Below, piece by piece: positions 10,474-20,714 of a DNA stretch of 64,000 bases. Below the pieces are notes generated by a model that worked only from the letters and a program-made list of their open reading frames with translations, was not told where the DNA came from and ran no database searches. Every line of letters begins with the position of its first letter. The first letter of the stretch is position 1. The position numbers were made by a program, and so were the translations under genes. Location: the NCBI GenBank assembly GCA_038030265.1, contig CM075941.1:48112164-48176163 (forward strand). Reading direction: 5' to 3'. The DNA is from Corythucha ciliata (Eukaryota > Arthropoda > Insecta > Hemiptera > Tingidae).

Positions 10474-10664
10474 TGTTATATATTTTATTTTATACCTACT
10501 ATATAATGATCGAAATGGAATGTAAACCCCGGCCCCCACCCTGTCTTCCTGTCGACCACCCGCACCACCCCTTCGAGTCAGTCTGAGCCCGGCTGCCCGT
10601 GGAATAAAATGAATTGCAAATATTATAACAGTCTTTCTCTTTTCATTTTTTAAAATACATAACA
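10474..10664 (+). repeat. Gypsy-2 3' LTR
   Basis: Preceded by a purine tract (AAGCGGCGGAGAA) serving as polypurine tract. Runs from TGTTATATAT to ACATAACA and is 191 bp. Followed directly by the second GACAT target copy. Confidence 0.9.
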
Positions 10665-11866
10665 GACATCCAACACGTCAGTGGTTCCTCCAACGTTGTG
10701 GCCGACGTTCTATCTCGGATCAATTCAGTTAACACCGATCGACCTCAACACACTTATACAAGAACAAGAAAAAGACGTTGAACTTCGTGATCTTGAGAAA
10801 ATGGTCAATAACTCATCACTTCGTCTCAAGCGTGTCAAAATAACAGAATCGAACGCAACTCTTTTGTTTGTGACACGTCAACCCCTAAACTTCGACCATT
10901 CGTTCCCTCGTCACTCCGACGCCGTGTGTTCAACTCTCTTCACAACTTGAGCCACCCAGGCGTCAAGTCTACCACTCGCCTCGTTACCGAACGTTACGTT
11001 TGGCCCCGAATTCGTCAAAACTGTCGATCGTGGACGCAATCCTGCATTCCGTGTCAACGCGCCAAAATCTCTCGACACGTACGTGTTCTCCTACAGGTTT
11101 CTTTCCCCCCCCCCCAACCTTCCGAGCACTTTGAACGCATCCATCTCGACATAATTGACCCTCTACCTCCTGCAGGCCCGTTCCGCTACTGCCTGACAGT
11201 CGTCGACAGATTCACAAGATGGCCTGAGGTATGGCCACTGGAAGACGTAACTGCCAACAAAGTCGTTGAAGGGCTTCTTAATTGCTGGTTTTCTCGCTTT
11301 GGCTCACCTCTTCGAATAACAACCGATCAAGGACGACAATTTGAAACCGACCTTCTATCCACTCACTCGGATCAGTTTTTGGTGCTCACCGTCTACGCTC
11401 AACTCATTACCACCCGAGCTCTAACGGTTTAGTCGAGCGCTTTCACCGACACCTCAAGGCTGCCATCATGTGCCACCCTTCTATGTCATGGCTACAAGCA
11501 CTACCCCCTCGGCCTTCGAAGCGTATTTCGTGAAGATCTCACAACTTCACCAGCAGAACTTGTTTACGGTCAACCCCTTCGACTTCCCGGTGAGCTGTTG
11601 CAACCCCGCACTCCTACCCATCCTGAAGATCCCTCGAATTTCGTCGTAAAACTACGTCGACAGATGGAGGATCTTTGTCCAGTGCCCGCGTCAAATCACT
11701 CGTCAAAAAAAACATTTATTTTTCAAGACCTCGATACCTGTTCCCATGCATTCCTCCGCGCTGACCAAACTCGCCGCAGTTTGCAACCATCCTACACGGG
11801 ACCGTATCCCATCGTGACGAGAAGCTCCCAAATCTTCACCCTCCTCAGGTTTCAGAAAATCGAGAG
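10665..11866 (+). pseudogene. Gypsy-1 pol, 3' part: RNase H tail and integrase
   Basis: Continuation of the Gypsy-1 frame after the nested insertion: QHVSGSSNVVADVLSRI, the usual end of gypsy RNase H. The integrase zinc head is FNSLHNLSHPGVKSTTRLV ... CIPCQRAKI (10926 onward). Core residues include HLDIIDPLPP and TTDQGRQFE. The third catalytic motif (NGLVERFHR) sits in a different frame after a shift near 11385. The tail at 11598-11850 (FLRADQTRRSLQPSYTGPYP) is typical of this group. The reading frame is lost at about 11855; the expected terminal segment appears instead at 17440-17616. Confidence 0.82.
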
Positions 11867-12119
11867 GCCGTAGTTGACGGTGGCGGACTGCGGGATTCCC
11901 TTGAAGTAAGAGGGTAATGTTGTGAAACGGTGACTTATGGAAAGGGGTCGAAGGGGTCTCTCTTCTCTCCGTCTTCTTCTTTTTTTTTTTTTTTTTTTGT
12001 CAAGAACCAAAAAGGAGACGCGAAAAGTTCCACACGCTAGGCGCTAGGCATCGAGTAAAAATCCGGCAGCGCTCAATTCTGAAGGCCACCACCATTCTTC
12101 ATTTCACTTCGCTTACAGT
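11867..12119 (+). mobile_element. 3' fragment of another gypsy element with partial LTR
   Basis: In a different frame from the preceding integrase tail, the sequence reads ENREAVVDGGGLRDSLEVRG then stop, a style seen at the very end of gypsy pol genes. TGTTGTGAAACGG at 11919 follows and looks like an LTR start. A poly-T run lies at 11979-11998. The LTR end is uncertain: it may lie at CGCTTACA (12117) or beyond the MITE. The switch from Gypsy-1 to this sequence could be recombination between related elements. Confidence 0.45.
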
Positions 12120-12127
12120 GAGACTCG

Positions 12128-12161
12128 CAGTGGCGGATCCACGTGTCATGATATTAAGGTC

Positions 12162-12198
<37 letters not shown>

Positions 12199-12545
12199 GA
12201 AATAAGAAATAAATACAAAAAATGAAAAATAGAGGTAAGAAAATAAACAAAATTAGTAAATTAAGTGTGAAAGAACGAATCGACAGTTATCACATCACTA
12301 CAAACACTACAAGAGCAGCGGGAAAATTCATAAGAAACTCAGGGTGGGTAAAGGACCTCCCTCTCCCGCCGAAGATTTTGATTTCATTCTTCCGGGAAAA
12401 GAAACACGAAAAATCAGGAAAAGTGGCTCCTATATATCTTTCTTTTTCACTGGAGGTGTAAAATCTCCCCCCCTCTCTTTCCAGGGAGTTGATAATTTTT
12501 GCTTCGACCCCCCCCCCCTTTGATAAAATGCTGGATCCGCCGCTG
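12128..12545. mobile_element. hAT MITE with perfect 8-bp target duplication
   Basis: The left end CAGTGGCGGATCCACG and right end CTGGATCCGCCGCTG are inverted repeats of the hAT type (CAGNGGCG). The identical octamer GAGACTCG flanks both ends (12120-12127 and 12546-12553). An 8-bp duplication is the hallmark of hAT transposition. The 418-bp interior carries an ATA/TAA microsatellite (about 12164-12200), purine-rich sequence and poly-C, and no transposase. It is non-autonomous. Confidence 0.88.
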
Positions 12546-12553
12546 GAGACTCG

Positions 12554-13370
12554 GAAAAAGGAGTGCACTTTTTCAAACACAAAATATAAGCGTCCTGGTA
12601 AACACAATATTAATTTATAGGTACTCCATGAACATTTTAAAAATCCAAGACATATTATGCAATGTTGACATGAGGTTGCCAGATCACCGGTTTTTGCCAG
12701 GAGTCTCCGGGACCTGTGACCCGTTCTCCGATCTGGCCGAAAATATTTCCGGGCCAAAAAATCTGTCGCATTTATTGGGAAAGTAACAACAAATCTCTAC
12801 CTATTATTTTCATTTTTATCTCTTGGTAGACAGATGCTGCTATTGCAAGGGCAAGGGCCAGCTTTAACCGGAAAAGGTTCAAACTACAATAAAGTCCCGA
12901 CCATAATAATGTTCCGACCATGAGAAAGTTCCGACCAAATAACTGCCCCTCCTCGGCCCTTCCGCATGCCAAGAAAATAAAATTTTCCCTCAGACTCACT
13001 TGATCCAGCAAATTAAAATTTACATTCTGTAATCAAAACGTCTGGTTTTCCATTCAAAACGTTGACACCCCCCCCCCCCCCGTCAGGGTGTCCCTGTGCA
13101 TATTCCTTGACTGCCCTCTGGGAATATTCTCAGATTGCCCTCATGGGATATTCCCAAGGAAGTTGAGCCGGCTCCACACATGTGGCTCTCGGCGAATAAC
13201 GAACAAAATATTTTTCAATTTTCGGTTGGTCGGTTTCTTGGCAATGCTAGAAATTGATTAGTACTTTGCTCGTTATTTGGCAAACACCGCATGTCCGATG
13301 CCGGCTTAAGTGTAATCACTGGGGAAACTACATTTATCAGGGCCTGTGGTGGAAATCTCAATGAGGCCTC
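12554..13370. other. Non-coding stretch
   Basis: No gene or known element recognised. It contains a few spaced copies of GTTCCGACCA (12890-12940), a poly-C run at 13066-13081, and the sequence TTCCACACATGTGGCTCTCGG. If it follows the truncated gypsy LTR it may include that LTR's end near 12600. Confidence 0.5.
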
Positions 13371-13372
13371 TT

Positions 13373-13516
13373 ATGGCGTTTTCTATTTACATAAAATTCC
13401 GCTCTGGAGCTGAGCATTTCCACCCGTCTTCTCTGTTACCATATGATGTAATTCAGAGAAGACGGGTGGAAGTGCTCGCCTTCAGAACAGAATTTTATGG
13501 AAATGGAAAACGCTAT
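13373..13516. repeat. Long hairpin: 63-bp arms, 18-nt loop
   Basis: 13373-13435 and 13454-13516 are inverted repeats, roughly 85 percent identical, including the perfect stretch TTCCACCCGTCTTCTCTG and its complement at the loop. The loop contains CATATG. The arms are non-coding. This could be a foldback transposon or a small-RNA precursor; nothing in the sequence decides between them. Confidence 0.75.
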
Positions 13517-13559
13517 CAGTCTCTAAATTAACAAGAAATATAATTAATTTTTATGTATC

Positions 13560-14060
13560 GTTAAATTATGGGCTTTTCTCAATTTAAGCGATAAGCAATT
13601 TTTCTCAATTTTGGTAACGATTCAGCGCTTTTCCTAAATTTTGCAGTTATTATCGATGTCGTCACAATTGGGCAAAAATTAGCACTTTGTACACATTTAG
13701 CCATGAGTTAGCGCTTTTTCTCCATTTTAGCAGTGAATTAATGTTTTTATCCATTTGGGCAACGAATTAGCGCTGTTTTTTCTTTTTGAGCAGTGTATTA
13801 ATGGATTTATTCGCATTTAGCCTCGAATTTGCACTTTCCTTTTTTAGCAGTAAATTAGCGCTATTTCTCCACATTAGCAGCGAATGGGCTATGTATTCAC
13901 ATAATAGCAATGAATTAGCGCTTAGCCTCAATTTTAGCCCCGAATGAGCGCCACTCAATTTCAAGCCACATGGCGTTGCCTCCAGAAATCGTTGATTGAG
14001 TTTTCTCAATTCTAGCTTTAAATGAGTGCTTTTGGTTTAATATTCATTCTAAATAATTCA
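13560..14060. repeat. Satellite A segment
   Basis: Degenerate ~30-bp units (TTTTAGCAGTGAATTAGCGC plus T-rich spacer), the same family as 720-3700. Confidence 0.75.
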
Positions 14061-14440
14061 CCTATGTTTTCGGTCAGAAATTTTTGTTTACAACCCACCC
14101 TCAAACTTTTTCTGTGTACGTTTTAACATGTCTAGATTCGATTTCTGCAATGTCTGTCCGCCGTACGCCGTCCGGGCGTACCCCCTAGGCCCTAGGATTG
14201 CTCAAAAAAATTCGTTCTTTCACACATAGACTCCATTTGGGATCTAGTTGGTCCTAACTTCTGATCAGTTTGATCAAATAACTCCCCGGCGTTTTATGCG
14301 CAAAAGCGGGTCCAAAATGGGGGTTTTCAAAGGTTTTGAGATCATAGGGGTGTGGGGTGTCGATTTTCATGTAATTTCAAGCCGGATTTGACTATTCATG
14401 AATAATAAACCCACGTGTAAAATTTGCAGCGTTTTTCTCA
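14061..14440. other. Non-coding spacer inside satellite
   Basis: Sequence unlike the flanking satellite, with CCGTACGCCGTCCGGGCG and CCCCTAGGCCCTAGG. No frame, RNA gene or element end recognised. Confidence 0.4.
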
Positions 14441-14790
14441 ACCAGCGTTTTTTTTACAGCGCAGCGTTTTTACCAAGATTAGCCGTGAATCAGCGTCTTT
14501 TCTTAATTTTGTCCACGAATTTGGGATTTTTTCACATTAAGCCATGGATTAGTGTTTTCCCTCAATTTTAGCAGTGAATTAGCGCTTTTTCTCAATTTCA
14601 GCCATGAAATCGTGAATTGTGTTTTTAAATTTTAGCTTTATATGAGCGATTTTTCTCAATTTTAACCGTAAGTTAGCGCCTTTTCTTACTTTTGCCAACG
14701 AATTGACGATTTTTTCACATTTAGCCATGAATTAGCGCTTATCATAATTCGCTTTTCGTCGCTTTAGTATGAGCCTTCCTCTAAAATTGC
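14440..14790. repeat. Satellite A segment
   Basis: Resumes the ~30-bp GCGAATTAGCGCTTTTTC-type units after the spacer. Confidence 0.7.
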
Positions 14791-15189
14791 CCTCTATGTG
14801 TTGATTGCGCGCACATTACACAAATATTTTATCCTGTGGCAGGGCTCTCGTATCGGCATGGATTTCCGCGGATCGACTATTTCCGGAAAAATGCAATCCA
14901 TACAGATATCCACCAATTCGATTTTTGTGACTTCAAGAAACATTTCCCGAAATTCTGAGGCGGCTGTTCGGTGTAAAATTGTGTAAAAAAGGTCTAGTTT
15001 TGGTAGGTCAAACTAAGGTCAAAGAGGAATTGTATGTTTGCGCAATGAAGAAGATTACCATGGGTCGATCCCTAGCCGTCATCACTCACTTTTTGAATAC
15101 ACTACTTTTGAAACGTGTTTAGTATGCACTATGTCTTATTCATCAGTAATAGTTGAGAAAAGTGGCTGGTTCATGTTTTCTGTCGCACT
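14791..15189. other. Non-coding stretch
   Basis: No supported gene, RNA or repeat. Short open frames lack recognisable motifs. Confidence 0.4.
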
Positions 15190-15700
15190 TGTGCGGGTCT
15201 GGGTGTCTACAGACCTGGAAAACCAGGAGAACCGGGAATTGTCAGGGAATTTTCTAAAACTCAAAAAGTCAGGGAAATGTCAGGGAATTCCGTGAATTTA
15301 TGAGAAAAGTCAGGGGAAAATGGCGAATCCACCCCTTACTCTGAAAATATTGAGTATTGCACAATAATGTCCTGGCTGGATTTAGGGTTAAACGTTAAAA
15401 GGGAAGGATGTGACTGTATGAGATCGACTGGTAGCGAATTTTGAATTTTTATGGAAAAGATTCAGGGAAAAGTAGGGAATTGTCGGGGAATTTTGTTCTG
15501 GGGAAGCTATAGGCACCCTGAAAGTGAATATTGTTTGATTTGGGGTTGGAGAGGGTGATTTGCAGGTGCATGCAGTTGCCCTCCTCTGGGTATCACTGAA
15601 AGCCAGGTGTCTATACAGACCGGAAATTTTCGGAAAACCTTCTGAAACTATAGAAAAGTCTGGAAATTTCAATTTATTAAAAATGCCAGGGAATAATTAC
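15190..15700 (+). repeat. Degenerate CAGGGAATTxTC repeat, two copies
   Basis: 15205-15320 (GTCTACAGACCTGGAAAACC ... GTCAGGGAATTTTCTAAAAC) and 15605-15695 (GTCTATACAGACCGGAAATT ... CCAGGGAATAA) share the same order of motifs, and 15460-15500 repeats the AGGGAATTGTCGGGGAATTTT part. Arrangements like this occur as ends of old DNA elements in many animals. No terminal inverted repeats were found here. Confidence 0.45.
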
Positions 15701-15759
15701 TTAAAGGTATAAATACGTTAAATACTTTAACGTACATGGCGTAAAAATGCAATAAATTA

Positions 15760-16640
15760 TTTTAAGAGCACGAATATCCATTTTTGTCACTTTTTGGGCG
15801 CGGATAGTCAGTTCAGCTATTTTTACTGAGCGAATACCACAGCGTGGATTTCCATTTTGCCAGTTTCAGGGCGTGACCGCGTGAGCCAGTGTGGCGAGTT
15901 AAAACGTGCAAATTATCCGTTTTGCCATTTCTAAGACACAAACAGATGGTCAAGCCATTTCCAGGGTGCGAATGGCCAGTTTGCCATTTTTGGTGCAACT
16001 TGTCAATGCAGCCATTTTAATGCGCGAGTCGTAAGTTTTTCTTTTTTAGGGCATTTTGGCCAACTTTTTTGGAGCGTGAGTAGAGGGAGTTTGGCTATTC
16101 CCAGGGTGCGATATTGTGAGCTTAGTAAAGTCCAAATGTGTAGTTTATCGATTTTCAAGTCGAAAATAGACAATTTTACCATAGTTAAGAGACAAATTAA
16201 CAGTGTTGTCATGTTCAAGAGGCGAACGCCACTTTTAGTACGTAACTTTAGTTTAGCCACTTTAGAGGCGCGACTAGTAAATTTGTCATTATTGGGCATG
16301 AATGATCCTTTAGGCAATTTTTTGAGCGTTAATTAGTAAACTAGCCGTAGGGCGTGCATTGTCAGTTTATCGATATCGGTTTGGCCAGTTAAGGGCTGCA
16401 TAGAGCTATTTTTGCCTATTTTAGGGGGTAAATAGCCAGTTTGGCTACTTCAAGGGCACAACTTGTCTGTACAAGTATACGGCATTTTTAGGGCGTAGAA
16501 ATAGTCACTTAGACAATTTTCAGGGGACAAATCGTTAGTTTAGCAAAGTTTATGGTGCGAATGTGGGGTTTAGTCATTTTCAAGGCGTGAATGGTCACTT
16601 TGGCCATTTTGGTAGGGCACAGATTGCCATTTTAAGCCAG
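15760..16640. repeat. Satellite B array (~30-bp GGCGCGAATAGTCAGTTTAGCC units)
   Basis: Degenerate units of the type TTTTTAGGGCGCGAAT / AGTCAGTTTAGCCAT, spaced about 30 bp. The motif is related to satellite A (GCGAAT core plus AGCCATTTTTAG) but has its own AGTCAGTTT signature. Also present at 38280-39380 and 58290-58440. Open frames here are by-products of the repeat. Confidence 0.7.
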
Positions 16641-17020
16641 TTTGCGAAATCTCATGAACTCTGAGTTTGGAAGACCCCACAAGAATTAACACCTTCTGCC
16701 GCCACTGGAACGGGCAATATAATCCTTTTTCGCTATAGCCATTTGCCCCTGAATCTGAGGGAAATATCCGGCCAATGAAATGCATGCATGTATTATGTAT
16801 TGCACGTTTTCAATTTTCAAAATACCATGCTATCGTTGTAATTTTCCCCTAAACATAAACATATTCCATTTTTACGTGCGTTTCAAGAGGGAGGGAGATG
16901 AGTTTCCTCGATACCTTCCAGTAGGTAATCCACGCCAACAATTTTCCTTATAAATAAATTATCGACCATTATTTCTGCATCTATCCGAGTAAGCTTTCCA
17001 AGTCTCACTTTGTTCTTCAG
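16641..17020. other. Non-coding stretch upstream of a candidate exon
   Basis: AT-rich sequence without repeats. It ends in a pyrimidine-rich tract (TCTCACTTTGTTCTTCAG) that would serve as a 3' splice site for 17021. Confidence 0.35.
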
Positions 17021-17154
17021 GAAATTCTACCTAGGCAAAATGTTGGCGAAGAATAACAAGAAAGGGGTTGAGGAAATACCTCTGAACATCAACCCTTATC
17101 CCTTTTATGAACAGATACTTGCACAAGTGCCCAACAGAACAATTGATTACGACG
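17021..17154 (+). CDS. Candidate host exon, unknown protein
   Basis: A 134-bp open stretch preceded by a polypyrimidine tract and CAG and followed by GTACAC. In the frame starting at 17022 it reads KFYLGKMLAKNNKKGVEEIP and continues with NINPYPFYEQILAQVPNRTI, ending in an aspartate-rich turn before the putative donor. Without splicing it would stop at a TAA at 17176-17178. The residue composition and codon pattern look protein-like, and the other frames are closed. I do not recognise the family. It lies within the block interrupting Gypsy-1, which argues against an ordinary host exon unless the two Gypsy-1 LTRs belong to different insertions. It may be chance. Confidence 0.25.
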
Positions 17155-17440
17155 GTACACACATCACGAAACATTAAAAAAATCTCATTATACCTACTAG
17201 TTGATTTAAAATTCCGAATTTTGAAGACCGATCAGAATATTAAATGTTTCAAATTAAACAAGCATTAAGGGGGCGGGGTTCAGACGTGTTTCCTAGGTCC
17301 CTTCCTTGCCACCCTCGCCTAAACTTCGCCCATAAATTCTACTACTAGTCTTCATAAAAATATAGAAAAAAGAATGGCCGAAAAATTCCCAAAACTGACT
17401 GAGAAAAATGCGGGCCAATTTTCAAGCATCCTGAAACCGC
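17155..17440. other. Non-coding stretch before the Gypsy-1 tail
   Basis: AT-rich sequence with no recognised feature. The right junction with Gypsy-1 lies near 17440. Confidence 0.35.
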
Positions 17441-17616
17441 CCCTTAACAACAAGCACGTAACCGTCAACATCGACCGACTCAAACCTGCTTATATTTTAC
17501 CGTCAAAGTCGCACGTTGCAACCATTTTGCCTCATCGCTCTCTCAATCCCTTATATCACACAACTTCACGTCGTCAAGTGCGCTTCGCTTCCGAGAGACT
17601 TCCAGTCACCCCGTAG
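17440..17616 (+). pseudogene. Gypsy-1 pol C-terminal tail
   Basis: The segment reading LNNKHVTVNIDRLKPAYIL is the signature C-terminal block of CsRn1-like gypsy pol, and the frame runs to a TAG at 17614-17616. It supplies the piece missing after 11855. The purine tract TAGGGGG follows, then the 3' LTR. Sequence upstream of 17440 in the same frame (AEKFPKLTEKN...) is not recognisably gypsy. Confidence 0.75.
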
Positions 17617-17625
17617 GGGGCTATT

Positions 17626-17755
17626 TGTGGCGTCATCTTTTTGTTTTCTTTATTTTTGGTCATATGATTAAATGAACAGTCTTTGGAGAAAATCGAAATG
17701 AAAAGTTTATACAGTTCTTGGGTCCATTTAATCAACGGAACATCGAAACCCGTTA
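17626..17755 (+). repeat. Gypsy-1 3' LTR
   Basis: TGTGGCGTCATC to GAAACCCGTTA, 130 bp, matching the 5' LTR at 4814-4953. The polypurine tract AGGGGG lies a few bases upstream and CCAC follows. Confidence 0.8.
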
Positions 17756-17759
17756 CCAC

Positions 17760-20420
17760 GTTCGAAACCAACATCCAAGGGTGATACCAAAAATTCACAT
17801 TTTTTTTTTTGTTCACAGCTCCAAATTCAATGAATCCCCGAATTGGTTCAGTTAACGCTTATCAGTTCTATCGTAAACTTAGTCACTTGTTGATTAAAAT
17901 CAACTTAATCCCATCAACATCAAGACCAATCTCTCAACTCCGGGCCAAACCCCCTCATCCCCCCATCCCAATTCCACCGCCTCTCGCCACTTGGTCTTCC
18001 GAGCTTTCAGCTATACTCACCGAAGATTAGAACATTGGTCTTGTATCTGAAATAATTGGATCAGTCGACGGAGAGCTGAAAGCAAGGGAATCCAGACCTC
18101 TGTAAAATATCAAGGTACGAGTCAAATTGAATTTGATTCCCCTTGAGAAGAGAAACATCGAGGAATGAGTAAAAAAAAAAAAAAAAAGAGTTAAATAGTT
18201 GTCCTGAATCGCTCTAATTTAAAACACGAGCGTTTGAGATTGAACGGCAAAGTGTCACAGTTGGAGAGGGTGTGAGATTGGCTACGCCGTAGACGTGACA
18301 AACGTACGTAAGATTACTGGGGGAGAGATACGTTCCCCCACCCCCCACCCTTTTTTTACGTGTTTTTAAGAGAATCAAGTGAATAGAAGCTGACTCTTGG
18401 GGAATTAGAATCGAGACAAACTCAAACACCGGATAATAAATCCCATCGCAATCGTCTCTCCCACTACTCTGGTCTCTGCTATACTAGAAACCCAACAATC
18501 TAGTTTTGTTAACTATTTAAGGGATTTCAATTGATTTTGAACTTAAAGCGAATGAACAAGCGGAAACTAACCAGAGCGTGCTAATATTTAACAAGCGATG
18601 CTACTAACCCGAGTTTAAGGATTGAATAAATGGTAATTTAAAAGATAAGAGCTCTCTCGTACATGTTTAGTTTTCGTCCCTCCCATTCAACGTAAATAAT
18701 TCTTAGCCCTTTAGAATATCAACAATAAGCCCGATATTTTCTTCTCTACGAGGCTAATTAAGGGTACATTGTTTTGCTTACCAGGTATAAGGGTCTCATC
18801 CCATTTTAGCATTGGACCCGAGAGGCCGAACTTTAAATCGAGCAAAACACGCCGTAACTGGTTACGTTCAACCTTAATTGAAAATTATTTCTGGATGAGT
18901 TTAACATAATGGTTACGGTGGAGGGGAGGGGAGTTTTGTCGTTTACAAAACTGTATTCTCCTTTTCCACTCCTCTTCTAATTTTGAACGTTACAAAGCTC
19001 ATAGAATTCAATTTAATATGTTTTTTTTTTATAGTGATTCCAATAGCAAAATTATTGATAAGGATGATACCCAGCCCCAAAAAATCTTAACTTGACCGCT
19101 CGGTGGAATTTTCCTAAATTGACTGCTTCAAACGAGGTTTAAAACGTTGAAAATATTAAGAGAAAACAGTAGATCGATTTATTAGGAGGAAATGACCAGT
19201 AAATTCCAGTTTAAGCTCATTTACCAATAAGAGACTCGAATTTTAGTCCCTTAAGTCCCCTCAGCACCTGTTCCCCTCGGTCATAGACCCATTTCCGCCA
19301 GTGCCATCCAAATGGATTAAGCTAATTCTGAATAACAAGGGAAAAACGCTTCACGGGGTGGCAGGTTGGTGAAGAAGATGGTGGTTGGGGGGGTGGGCGA
19401 AGGGTCTTTATTACGTTTCGAAGGATTAATTCTGGGAACATCGTGGTGCGGGCGGGCTGGAAGGAGTGCGCCGGCCGTGTCGCTAAACAACATCTTCTGG
19501 AAAACGGCGGCAGCGGCGTGGAGACAGAAACATCCGGAAGAAGAATAAGTCAATAATGCAAAAAGGAATTGGAATGATATTCCCTTTGTGCGAGTCTTGA
19601 CGAATTCCTTAATGAGTTCCAAGGCTCTATGCCCGGTCGGAGGGAGGGGGGCAAACAAATTAAATGAAGGAAGAGAAAGGTTGACTTTTTTTTGTCAAAG
19701 TATATAGCCGCATTCCCCTCTGTCCCCTACTCATCGGTTCAATCAATAAAACCATTCGGCACAACTAATTTCCTTTGCCCCCTCCCACCACCACCACCAC
19801 CGGTACCAAACACCTTAACGGTGCGCGGTTTTATGCGAAGCACTGTGCCAAGTAACACCGGCTTAGACAATATCGTGATATTAAAGGGAAAGGCGAAATT
19901 ACAGGAAGAACCATAAGGTCCGGGAGTTGGGGCTTCGTCAAAATACGACTCTATAACGATGGGGTTAGCCTATGGGCTGGGGGAGGGGGGTAATATTCAG
20001 AGGAGCACCATATTTGTAAATTCTTTTTATTTATTTCTTAATTGTTTACATTTTTGCCCCTAGTGTTCGCTAAAAGCAGGATAAATTTAATAGGTCATGG
20101 CATGGAAACTTTCTCACGTATAAAAGGTGACCAGACCAGACGTCCTAATTTTCACCGGACATCTCATTAGCTTTTAGAGCGTCCGCGCTCATTTTTCAGG
20201 TGTCTGTGGAGTGGGGATAGTTCAAAATTGTCCCCTTTTTGTCCTATATACTTTTCGGTCTCACAATCAATTTGTATAGTGTCTGATGGGTCCAACTCCT
20301 AACATCATTCACGTTAATCTTTTAACAAAGCTGCGGGGCTTAAGCCGCAACGTCCCCAAGCAGGTCCTGTCCCGCCTTCACGGTTTTCATCAGGCCGGGT
20401 CTGTATATAGTCGCCGGCAA
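17760..20420. other. Long non-coding region
   Basis: About 2.7 kb with no supported gene. Composition is mixed and non-repetitive, with short poly-A (18172-18186), poly-C and poly-G patches. Around 20128-20250 the sequence GGTGACCAGACCAGACGTCC resembles an old DNA-transposon end seen in many animals, without a partner. A coding-like patch at 20327-20400 (LRGLSRNVPKQVLSRLHGF) may be a tiny LINE relic. No splice-bounded exon stands out. Confidence 0.5.
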
Positions 20421-20425
20421 TATAG

Positions 20426-20490
20426 TCGTTTTTGACAAGATTTGGTACTGAATGACCAGGAGAATAGAATTTGCTGGGAGCTCGTCACCG
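20426..20490 (-). repeat. Hairpin repeat, right half only, reverse orientation
   Basis: TTTTTGACAAGATTTGGTAC ... ACCAGGAGAATAGAATTTGC then TGGGAGCTCGTC is the reverse complement of the right arm and following sequence of the ~170-bp repeat. Confidence 0.65.
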
Positions 20491-20559
20491 AAGGAAGTTT
20501 TGTGGTTAGTGTGGTTCGTGGTTTTTGCGGTTGGAGCACATTGAGGTTGCTGATTTCTG

Positions 20560-20710
20560 TGATGCGAGCTTTTTGAGGTTAGAACATTTTGTGGTTTGAG
20601 AATTTCGGGGTTAGGGCATTTTGTGGTTAGAGCATTTTGTGTTTACAGGATTTTGAGGTTACAGCATTTTATGTTTAGAGTATTTTGTGGTTATAGGCAT
20701 TTTGGGGCGG
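20560..20710. repeat. 16-17-bp tandem repeat (GCATTTTGTGGTTAGA)
   Basis: Consecutive units GCATTTTGTGGTTAGA, GCATTTTGTGTTTACA, GGATTTTGAGGTTACA, GCATTTTATGTTTAGA and GTATTTTGTGGTTATA. The reverse complement of the 17-bp unit at 36590 (TTTGCTGTGGTTGGACC) is similar, so this is probably a diverged branch of that family. Confidence 0.65.
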
Positions 20711-20714
20711 TGAA

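Larger units (their letters stand above)
6236..10664 (+). mobile_element. Gypsy-2: complete but decayed Ty3/gypsy element nested in Gypsy-1
   Basis: A 4429-bp element with matching LTRs (TGTTAT...ATAACA ends) is flanked by GACAT on both sides (6231-6235 and 10665-10669). The interior has gag, protease, RT, RNase H and integrase in the usual Ty3/gypsy order on the plus strand. Joining the outer sequence across one copy of GACAT continues the Gypsy-1 reading frame, which proves that Gypsy-2 inserted later. Sequence style (GGCGACGAGGATA primer region, two zinc knuckles) suggests a Mag-like lineage; that lineage call is tentative. Confidence 0.92.
4814..17755 (+). mobile_element. Gypsy-1: Ty3/gypsy element, CsRn1-like, disrupted twice
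   Basis: Short LTRs (4814-4953 and 17626-17755) bracket a broken gypsy pol in the same orientation. The sequence CCAC precedes the 5' LTR (4810-4813) and follows the 3' LTR (17756-17759), consistent with a 4-bp target duplication. The reverse transcriptase and integrase style and a tRNA-Trp-type primer site point to the CsRn1 group of gypsy elements. The pol gene is split first by Gypsy-2 (6236-10664) and again between about 11855 and 17440 by a 5.6-kb block. gag and protease are deleted. That both LTRs belong to one insertion is inferred from the target duplication and from the pol tail next to the 3' LTR. Confidence 0.75.

Noticed and set aside
15813..16785. Short minus- and plus-strand frames with weak protein-like composition
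   Set aside because: They follow satellite B units and have no conserved motif.
17809..18030. 73-codon proline-rich frame
   Set aside because: Composition comes from a C-rich patch; no domain or splice evidence.
19317..19658. 113-codon minus-strand frame
   Set aside because: No motif; overlaps another frame on the opposite strand; lies in single-copy non-coding sequence.
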